Source: Lathyrus oleraceus
Taxonomy: Eukaryota; Streptophyta; Magnoliopsida; Fabales; Fabaceae
Assembly (NCBI RefSeq): GCF_024323335.1
Contig: NC_066584.1
Location: forward strand, 272,467,618 to 272,531,617
Reading direction: 5' to 3'
DNA: 64,000 bases
Made by a program: the position numbers and the translations under genes. Under the pieces are notes generated by a model. It saw nothing but the letters and a program-made list of their open reading frames with translations. It was not told the DNA's origin and did not search any database. Positions 55,549 to 64,000 of the stretch are shown here, in pieces; within the stretch, counting starts at the first letter, position 1; each line of letters starts with the position of its first letter.

Positions 55549-56440
55549 CAAGAGAATGACATAGGACATACCCCATCCATAGTATACAAGCATTTCTACA
55601 ATTAAAAAAACCATAGAATAAAAGACATTACACATAGATTGACCACAAACTAAAATAAAACAACCAAACTAGAAACAATAACATATCATTCATCCATCAA
55701 CTTTATTAAGAACTCCATTAGTGGAAATATAGGAATGAGAACCCATATACTTTTTCCAAATTCAATTAAGGATGATTTCTTTGACTTTGTCCAGTGCATT
55801 TGGACTGTCTTTGATCTCGAGATTGTCCATTTTTATGGAATGTCCAAAACTTAATTGATGACTAGAGATAGTGGTGCTCTAAGATACAAAAATCCTTTGA
55901 GGCTTTTTATCAAACACCAAGAGTGTATACTTAACCCCAAAAGATAAAAGCATAAAATAGACAACACAAAAACAAATATGGAAGATCTAAAAGAGGGATA
56001 AACTACAACCTGTCGTAAATCCACTACGCGTTTAGGGGTGGGCGACATCAAGGACGTGGGAGCAGAAACATAAAAGAGAGTTACACACACTATTATTAGG
56101 TTTGATATGATAAGAACAACCTTAACAAGCTTTCCATCTTCTAGGGGTGGTGGCTCCGATAGCATCCAGATCAGTAGAGAAAGAAGCAGCTTGACAGTGT
56201 TTCATGATGGAGAAACAGAAAATCCAATGAGAGAGTTAGGTGGAAGCATGAGAGTGATGTCAGATGAAATATGTATTTCCCTTCATATAAGATGAGGTGA
56301 CCACTATAAGGGTGGTAGGTGAAATCCACCATGAAGGTGGGAGGCGGTCACCATTAAATCCTAAAGATTTGGGGGGATGTTATCTAAAGAGAAGATAAAG
56401 AAAATCTCTCTAGAATTTTACTAGTACATTTTAGTAAGTT
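55549..56440 (-). other. Unrecognised segment, possibly 5' half of a minus-strand LINE
   Basis: A minus-strand open frame of 104 codons (56165-55851) starts with MLSEPPPLEDGKLVKVV and has a hydrophobic middle. I do not recognise it. A LINE 3'-like tail in minus orientation at 51003-51040 suggests this may be the far end of an older LINE. Confidence 0.3.
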
Positions 56441-56485
56441 TTTTAAGTGTGCAAAATCTTAAATATATGGAAAGAAAAGTTTGGA

Positions 56486-56620
56486 CTCTGGACTAAGTCG
56501 ACTTTATGCAAAGCAGACTCTGGATAAAACACACTCTGGACAAAGCAAACTCTAGATAAAATAGACTCTGCATATAGCAGATTCTAGACAGAGTGGACTC
56601 TGGACTCTGGACTTTGTACT
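56486..56620. repeat. Irregular repeat of GACTCTGGA motifs
   Basis: At least eight imperfect units of 16-19 bp with GACTCTGGAC or a close form, inside the SIRE-like LTR. Confidence 0.8.
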
Positions 56621-57668
56621 TCAACATATTCTAAAACAAAGTTGAAATATGAAGAAATGTTTAACTGATAGTCAATCATCTAGATAACCAAGTCAACAGT
56701 TCTGGAAAAAATAATTCATATTTAATCTTATAACCCAGGCCTCATTTTCACTAGACTATGAATTCTAATATTCAAGGCTCTGAACTCTGATCAACAATCA
56801 AATAATCTCAAATACAAAGCCAATGATTTAGAGGATAATGTTGAAGGAATGTTCTTGAAAACAATACATTCAAGCGGAAAAATTAAATGTTTCTTTAAAA
56901 GGACAAATATGCTCGAATTATTAAGGAATATACTACCAACAGATCTCCACAATTCACGGCTCAACCTCGCACCATTATAACATCAGTGAAATTGAAGAAG
57001 TTTCCAATTCTATCCTCCAACGATACTATTCATCATCTATTTAAAGAATACAAGGAATTTTGAACAAGATATGAAGAATAAGAGTAATAACAAAGTGAGT
57101 AAAAGAAAAAAAATAGCAATTATAACACTCATTACACTTAGAGTTTTTACTTTTATTTTTTCTTAAGTGTAAATTCTGCAATTCATCTTGTGTATCTGCT
57201 CGTTTAGAAGCATTCTTGTAAACACTCTTTCTTTGTATTTTAACTTTAGTTAAATTCCTTGATGGACTAAGTTTAGTCTGTAGCCTTGAGAAGTCATTGA
57301 TGGTTGGTTTTTGAGCTTGTAATATGTTTGATTAGTGTATTAAGTTCTTGTGAGAATGCAAAATCAATTTGATGAATGGACTGGATTAACTTAGTTAACC
57401 GTGAACCAGTATAAAAATCCTGTGTATTTCTATCATTGTTGTTCTTGTCATTGGCTTGCAAACATTTGTCATATCTGAAACCCAACTCAACCCCCATAAC
57501 TTCTTGTGTTTCTTGAACCTTCACATGTGACAATGTATCAAATTATGCTATAGCAGGACAATTATTTGTGGTTATAAATGCAAACAATTACATAGCTTGT
57601 AACTAACTTTTCATTAATTAAAAAGTTTGTTACAACATAACTGAAAACTCTATATTTGCATTTTATTA

Positions 57669-57682
57669 TGGTATCAGATTGC
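57669..57682 (+). other. Primer binding site of the split copia element
   Basis: TGGTATCAGATTGC directly follows the LTR end, the initiator-tRNA-Met-type PBS of copia elements, identical to that at 18796. Confidence 0.8.
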
Positions 57683-57705
57683 AAGGTGAAATCTAGGTTT
57701 GTTCT

Positions 57706-58390
57706 ATGGCTATGATAACGCCTCCATCGAGTTCGTCTCCCTCTTCCGCTCAGATCTATACAACTATGGCACCAACAAATGCGAACTTCACTAAAGAATC
57801 TAGCCATCTTCATTTTTCTCTCAAGATTATGCAAAAGCTTAAGGAAAATAACTTTCTCATGTGGCTGCAACAAGTTGAACCTTATATCAAGGCTCATAAT
57901 CTCACTAATCTTGTGGTATGTACTAAAATTCCTCCTCATTTCTTGATGATGAAGCTCGCCATACTAGAACTATTAATACTGAGTACTCATGGTGGCTTCA
58001 AAATTATCAAATGCTACATTCCTGCTTCAATCCACACTCCCTAGTGAAATTCTCTCACATGTCCTTAGTTTCTCTAATGCACATCAATTGTGGGAGCGTT
58101 TATTCAACTAATTTAAAAAATAAACTTGTGCACGGGCGTTTCATCTTAGGGTGAAATTGTGCACGTTAAATCTCGATAAATCTATTTTTCATGATTATTT
58201 TTACAAGATTTGTACTATTATTGACGCTCTAGCCTTAATTGGTGATCTTATTCCCTGTTCTCACCATATATATGTAATTCTTAAGGGATTATCTTTTGAA
58301 TTTGCACTAGTTGTCTCAGATATTGAGAGCAAGTTTGGTTTTGGGGACCTATATGAGGTGGAAATACTTCTGTTGGCTCATGAGAAATAA
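57706..58390 (+). pseudogene. Copia gag relic
   Basis: Starts ATGGCTATGATAACG. The core is the UBN2-type gag: HFSLKIMQKLKENNFLMWLQ, PYIKAHNLTNLVV, and later FYKICTIIDALALIGDLIP and [21 protein letters not shown] frame change near 57950 and a stop near 58040 break it. It is closely similar to the gag in LFR intron 2. It ends where the (TA)n array and the nested element begin. Confidence 0.8.
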
Positions 58391-58397
58391 GAGTTGG

Positions 58398-58398
<1 letters not shown>

Positions 58399-58467
<69 letters not shown>
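58399..58467. repeat. (TA)n array, 69 bp
   Basis: Uninterrupted TA dinucleotides in unit 1 of the duplication. Confidence 0.98.
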
Positions 58468-58470
<3 letters not shown>

Positions 58471-58837
58471 CTACAAACTTAACTTCTCAACCTTCTAAGA
58501 GGTTAGTTAGTCTTTACAGATGATAAATGTTAAGACCATTCTCAATGAACACTTACTTTTATCACGATCCTTGATATACACTATCAACAAACTTCCATGG
58601 ATGACCAGCTTAAATATCAAAACTAATATTTTTGTATACTTTAAGTTATACACTCTGCTTTGCACAACTTCATTTAATATTCTCTAAGACTTCATTAAAG
58701 TTTCAAAACATCCTCCAAAGCACACCATATTTTCACCTTTGGTACCCAAAATTTCTTAGATATTGAGAGCAAGTTTGGTTTTGGGGACCTATATGAGGTG
58801 GAAATACTTCTGTTGGCTCATGAGAAATAAGAGTTGG

Positions 58838-59006
<169 letters not shown>

Positions 59007-59269
59007 CTACAAACTTAACTTCTCAACCTTCTAAGAGGTTAGTTGATCTTCACAGATTATAAATGTTAAAACCATTCTCAATGAACACTTACTTTTATTA
59101 CGATCGTTGATATACACTATCAATGAACTTCCATGGATCACCAGCTTCAACATCAAAACAAATATTGTTGTATACTTTAAGTTATACACTCTTGTTTGTA
59201 CAACTTCATTTAATATTCTCTAAGACTTCATTAAAGCTACAAAACATCCTCTAAAGCACACTAGGTTTT

Positions 59270-60680
59270 CACTTTTGGTACCCAAAATTTCTTAGGTCTT
59301 GATGTGTTAGTAGTTCTAAAAGGTCTACGACTATTACCTTTAGAACTTCTCAATTTATCAAAACAAAATGGATCTAAATGGCTGAATCTATTTCAGTGAG
59401 AACATTTATAAGCATGTTGATTTTCTTTCTTCCTATTAAGTCTTTTAGTATGTGTTTTATCGAATTTAAACCCTAATCGAGATTTACTTAAGGAAGGCCT
59501 TTGACTTGACAAAATCAAGTCAAGGTTTTCTTTCCTCTTACTAAATTTACTCAGGGTTTAATGCAAATCTTTCACTTCCTTTTTCATCAATACACAAGTC
59601 TCACATGTTCCAACTAGGTTTCGAATATTAGTTATGTCATACTTAAGCATCTCACTAATCTTTTCTAGAAACTCGAGATGATTCTTAAGGTTTAAGTTTC
59701 TATTTTTAATATCATCATTTTCCTTGATTAATTCAATACTTAATTTAAACAACTTCTTATATGATAGCTTTGTTAGCTCATGATTATCATCTTCATAAGA
59801 TACTTTCAAATAAACTTCATCTTTTTTGTTGGACAGGGATTCTTAGAATGTTCTACCAGAGGTTAATTTTTTGAGGTTCTTACTTTCAAATATTTCACTA
59901 GATAAAACTTCTTCTTCATATTCTCTTGACGGAGTCTCTTCATTCAATGTTGAATTATCTAAGGATTTTCAACTATCGAGAATGTTCTTTTGAATGAAAT
60001 TCTTGGAGTTAATTTACTTTCATGGTAGTTTGATGAAGCTTCTAAAGATTATTCTAGACTTAAGCTCATGCCTTCATCCTTGAGTAGATGAATTAACTCA
60101 TTTAACTTGTTGACGATTTCTTCCTTCTTGGACTTTTCTTGAGAATCACAAACATTCTCATCTTTCAATTTAAGAATTTGATCATAATTCTGATTCCAAT
60201 TATTAATTCTTAGATATTTGTTAGCGATAAAGGTTATAATATTATTTACAACATTTCTAAGTTTATAGAAGCATTTATAAAAAAACATCTATCTTATTTG
60301 CCTCGTGTGTTTATTCGCTCTTGTTCAACACATGGAGAAACTCCATACATCATCTCAAGAGTATCCCACATTTCCTTGGCGGAGTTACAAGAGTTGACAT
60401 AAAATAATTCATTATCATATAAATACATAACTAAAAAGTTTTTAGTTCTAAAATCAATTTCAAACTTTTTCTTTTCCACTACTTCTTCATTTACTTGGTG
60501 AGTAGGGATAAACAGTTTGTTGTTTATGGTTTCCCACAATTTGAAATCAAGACTTTGAATGAATAGTTTAAATCTATATTTCTATAATTCGAATATATTA
60601 CCATTAAATGGGGGAAGTGTGGTTAGGAAAGTCCCCTTGTTCAAAATAGTGTTGAAAGTCATCCTCCTCCTGAGACGATT
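59270..60680 (-). pseudogene. Copia gag relic, minus strand
   Basis: From about 60660 downward, a PPFNGN-type start is followed (60539-60294) by LWETINNKLFIPTHQ-like wording and SCNSAKEMWDTLEMMYG, the hallmark of SIRE/Tork-type gag with a UBN2 fold. A coiled-coil-like lysine/asparagine-rich region follows (KLSYKKLFKLSIELIKEND, 59809-59558), then a CSH…H zinc-knuckle-like stretch near 59390. Many stops break it. Confidence 0.7.
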
Positions 60681-60714
60681 AGTCTTTGAACAAGAGTGAG
60701 GCTCTAATGTCACA

Positions 60715-62099
60715 TGTTAAATATGTGACTCAACACACAAGAAGGGTGATGACTTTTTGGGGTTTGAAAAATATTGGTTTGAAAAAAAAAACATTTTCTA
60801 AACTAAAGTTTAAAAACATTTGGACGTGTATCGGAAAAATCAAGGTAAAGAAAATAAGCGGAAAGTAAAAAGTTAAGGGAAGAGACATAACACTCAAGAT
60901 TTATGTAGTTTTGGTATTAAATAAGTGACTTACTCCTTTATCCAAGAATTTATCTTGAGAGCATCCAATAATACTTGAGAGTTTTTAGTAGGTTAAGCCC
61001 ATGAACCCCATTTATACAAAGAAACTAAGTTTTAGGCTTACTGCTAACCAAACAACGAACAGTGCTTCGAGCGGTTAATCTCTAAGCAAAAGTGAGATAT
61101 TGTAAGGAATTATCTCAAACCAAGTTGGATTTTTGAGTTAGCTATCATCCAAAATGAACCGAAGTTTTACATGGGTTGACCACAAACCAAACCAGAATTT
61201 CTATCGGGTTGATCTCGAACCTACTAGGATTTTACATGGGAAGAACTCTTAAACTGATAGATATTTTATACCAAGATGTTTCAAACCGTTGTGAGAATTT
61301 TAACTAGTTATTCTTTACGAACCCAAAATGAGAGTTTTTCATCAAACGGTAAAGCTCACGAACCAAACTGAGACTAACATTAATCCTCCAAAGAACTTTT
61401 ATATAGGTTTAGCTTTAAACTTAAACAATGAATTCCAATGGAAGAACAATTTACTCAAGAGGAAAAATAACTCGATAAATTTACAATGACACTCTTTCCA
61501 TAACAACTTTCTCACTAAACTCAAGAATGTTTCTCAAAGCACTATGGCTAAAAATGTGAGAGAAACATAAATGATTTGAGAAATTGAGAGATATTGAGAA
61601 GTGAGGTGTTTCTAACGTTTTATGGATTATTAGAAATGAAGGGTAAGACCTCAATTTATAGGCCAAAGAGTGGTTCAGAAAAGGAAAAAATACATGGGCA
61701 AAATTAGTTGCCTAATCGATTAGGTCCCACGACTAATCGATTTGGTACCACACAAAAATGACTATTTGAGCTCAAAATGAAAGGTTTTAATATAAAGTTG
61801 TTACCAATCATAAAGACAATGTCATAATCAATTATAAGATTCTTTTTCCCTTGTATAATCGATTAGGCACTTGGTCTAATCGATTAGGCAATTTAAAAAC
61901 TTGCCTTAATCAATCTGACAGTTCCCAAATCATTTGACTATGCTCCAAAAACATTTAAGGTGATTTTATCTGAAAAATAGAGGCTTCAAAAATAGTTTTC
62001 GTGAATGTGTGATTTAGCCATACTACTTTTATGAAATGGCCATTATGTTTTGACAAAACACTGATCATTCAACTAGACATAATCAGATGGTCTTTCACA
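60715..62099 (-). repeat. LTR of the minus-strand copia fragment
   Basis: TGTTAAATATG at 60715 to TTTCACA at 62099, about 1385 bp, next to the degenerate PBS. It contains a cluster of TAATCGATTA palindromes at 61710-61920. The outer end is less certain than the inner one. Confidence 0.6.
61710..61920. repeat. TAATCGATTA palindrome cluster
   Basis: CCTAATCGATTAGG-type palindromes at 61711, 61733, 61855 and 61876, with decayed versions (CATAATCAATTATAAG, CTTAATCAATCTG) between and after them. Confidence 0.9.
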
Positions 62100-62629
62100 C
62101 TCTCAAGCTTCAAGTTCTTTGCTGGATAAAATAATCAGACAAGCGATCCACTTAAATCTTCTAAGAGATGAGGCTTGAGATAGCTTTGAGTCAAATTCCA
62201 TCACTAGACAATATCACTGGTGATCATAAAACCCTAATTCTTCTGCTTCATTCGGAGGAATGGCTTGATCAACTATCTTGGGCATCTTTAACCGCTGAAA
62301 CCAACTTTAACACCTGCTTGTTTTCATGCGTTGATGTCATCAAAGTCATCTTAATGAATGTTTCATCTTCAGTTGTTGTCATCATCAAAACCATGATGTT
62401 ATTAGGGATAAGTATATTTTACTTACTTATGAGCTTTGGTCACTACTTGATTAACCTTTTTAGTATATAGTTCCACACCTTAAGGTGTGACTGGACATGG
62501 ACTTCATATTTCTTCTCTTTCAACTAGAATTTTTCCATCTCTCATAGTTTTTTGTGATGTTTATTAGGCCTCATACCCTTATGACAGAAGAAGTACTTCT
62601 AAGGCAGCAATTTAGTTTGGCACTAATCT

Positions 62630-62900
62630 TATATCCTGGTGGTCCAAGAAACAACCTGTTAGGGATAAGTCAAACACCGAGGAAAAATATAGATGTTTGG
62701 CTTAAGAAACTACTGATATACTTTGGGTTTAGACTCTTCTTGAACAATTATTTATCTCCATTGAGACCCATATGATTTTGTGTGATAACCAATCAACAGT
62801 TCTACTGGCTCAATATCATATAATGTACTCAAGAACAAAAGATATGAAGGTTGGTCTATTCTTTGTCAGGGATAAACTTTTATCCAAGTAACTTCAAGTT
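62630..62900 (+). pseudogene. Copia RNase H relic
   Basis: Copia RNase H is readable in broken frames: a WWSKKQPVRDKSNTEEKYR-like block near 62640-62690 and ILCDNQSTVLLAQYHIMYSR near 62770-62830, ending in FFVRDKLLSK near 62860. It belongs to the plus-strand copia whose LTR follows at 63027. Confidence 0.75.
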
Positions 62901-63026
62901 ATCTATATACATGGCACTTGCTAGTGTGTGGGTTCCCTTACTAAGCCCATAGCATCCACTAGATTTATTGTGCTAAGACAAAAACTCAGGGTTATTAGCT
63001 CTCCATGAGTTTATGGGGGAATGGGG

Positions 63027-63238
63027 GGATATTAGAGTAAGACTAGTTAAAGCTTAGTTTAGAACTGTATATATCTACAAGAATAACACTTATAAGCTTG
63101 AGTGTATCAAAACCTGCTATAGAAAATCAAGTGTTTGTTGTTATAAATGAAAATAGTTGCATCAATTTGTAACTAACTTTCCAGTAATCAAAAAGTTTGT
63201 TACAATAGAATTGAAAACTCTATCTTTGCATTCTATTA
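63027..63238 (+). repeat. 3' LTR of the split copia element
   Basis: A G-rich purine tract (GGGGGAATGGGGG, 63014-63028) overlaps the start GATATTAGAGTAAG; the end is TTCTATTA. The length of about 212 bp is close to the 209-bp LTR in LFR intron 2. It is clearly similar to 57530-57668 throughout. Confidence 0.8.
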
Positions 63239-64000
63239 TGTGACAACCAAAAGTATATAGTTGTTTAGTGTTTTGTTTATTTCTGGATAGTTCCTATTCT
63301 TTAAGAGGTGTTTTTTTGGATTATACATTTCATATAGAGTGGTGACATTAATTCTAGAAAGCTAACAACGCTTTCTTTACATAGTATTTGACTCGAAACA
63401 AATTACAAACTCGTTTATCAAGCTCGTGAGAATCTTTATATAATGCCTTAGCAATTAAAAATTAGATGGTTGGCTTGTTTTCATATTATTTCCACTATAT
63501 CTTTCATAGCTTTTCACACCATCAGAGAAGAAAATCATTGTGTAGATAAAGTGGCTAACCATTTTTTAGTGACAAAATATTATTAAAAGAACTTGGGAAA
63601 AAATATCTCAACATAGTATAATGTAGTGAGACCAGAAACCACAAGAAATACTATCATTGTTCACTAAAACAATAATAGCACAAGGTACATCAATAACGTT
63701 TCTCCTAAGTATGTATATTCAAGATGAATTTTGGTGGAACGACTTCCCAATCCCATCTAAAGAAGAATTTAATTGTAATTGGATAGATTTACCATGTTTT
63801 CATTTATGCTAACTTATGAGGGTTTTAGTTTAATGCCCCCTCGCCATTTCTCCGTGTTTTCACTTTCATTTTGATATATATTGTTGTTGCTTTATGCAAA
63901 CAATTATAAAACTCATCTTGAATTGATAGGGAAAACATGGAAATTCTTCCACATTTCAAAAATTCAAAAAAAATTCAAAAATTTCAAAAATAATATATAA
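63239..64000 (+). pseudogene. Possible LINE-type RNase H remnant, otherwise AT-rich
   Basis: Around 63470-63580 the plus strand reads FHTIREENHCVDKVANHFL-like, the C-terminal motif of RNase H domains that end some plant LINEs (REGN…AD.LAN). An NWIDLPCF-like stretch follows near 63778. Frames are badly broken. The rest of the segment holds nothing I recognise. Confidence 0.35.

Larger units (their letters stand above)
50970..57523 (+). mobile_element. SIRE-like LTR, interrupted by LINE sequence
   Basis: It starts TGTTGGAATAAGTTTGG at 50970, like the LTR at 24283, and ends with CCCAACTCAACCCCCATAAC and GAACCTTCA at 57523, like the LTR ending at 41577. The right part, about 56440-57523, is continuous LTR. 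LINE DNA (51003 to roughly 56400) separates the two. No internal SIRE region is seen, so it is probably a solo LTR. Confidence 0.6.

Noticed and set aside
56107..56295. Plus-strand frame of 62 codons
   Set aside because: No recognisable domain and no support from context.

Overview
This is plant nuclear DNA, almost certainly from a legume and most likely the pea/vetch tribe (Fabeae) or a close relative. The reasons are the extreme density of nested retrotransposons, a full-length Ogre-type Ty3 element whose 3' untranslated region carries tandem repeats, several SIRE/Maximus-like LTRs, and one single-copy host gene with plant introns. No tRNA, rRNA or CRISPR array was recognised. The genus is an inference.

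Host gene: the only intact cellular gene is on the minus strand, 21325 down to 15364. Eight exons join in phase into a 460-residue protein that I recognise as LFR (LEAF AND FLOWER RELATED), an armadillo-repeat subunit of plant SWI/SNF chromatin-remodelling complexes. Its 2.8-kb second intron holds a copia LTR+gag fragment that contains a MITE. Its fourth intron holds a LINE 3' fragment. Intron 6 appears to use a GC-AG splice pair. Two TGGGCC motifs lie just upstream of the start.

Left flank (1-15250): a decayed Athila-lineage Ty3 element (minus; gag, protease, RT, RNase H and integrase relics, PBS, and a 1393-bp LTR ending at 6491); a solo LTR with a perfect 5-bp target duplication (7323-8650, minus); a 5'-truncated copia pol with its 3' LTR (9353-12750, plus); and a copia LTR+gag fragment (13521-14620).

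Centre (21473-42438): a three-level nest. The outermost layer is a Mutator-like element with degenerate terminal inverted repeats and a decayed plant-mobile-domain gene. Inside it is a solo SIRE-like LTR (24283-25054 plus 41007-41577). Inside that is a young 15.9-kb Ogre element (25055-41001) with two 1724-bp LTRs that look identical. The Ogre has a PBS, an extra ORF1, gag-protease, RT-RNase H, a second RNase H split by one frameshift, integrase, and a 3' UTR with 33-bp and 37-bp tandem arrays.

Right flank (42439-64000): a hAT-like MITE (42888-43458); a minus-strand Tat/Ogre LTR with its leader (about 45.0-47.4 kb); a minus-strand LINE fragment (47.56-48.64 kb); and a second deep nest (50908-63238). 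In that nest a copia element is interrupted in its 5' LTR by a SIRE-like LTR that is itself interrupted by LINE sequence. The body of the same copia is interrupted by a second, minus-strand copia. The junction of the two copias was later duplicated and carries (TA)n arrays of 69 and 165 bp.

Apart from LFR, everything recognisable is mobile-element sequence. No operon-like or pathway-like gene set is present. The most interesting items are the young Ogre (unexplained ORF1, dual RNase H, satellite-like arrays), the TE-loaded LFR introns, and a recurring pattern of palindrome clusters in unrelated LTR families.
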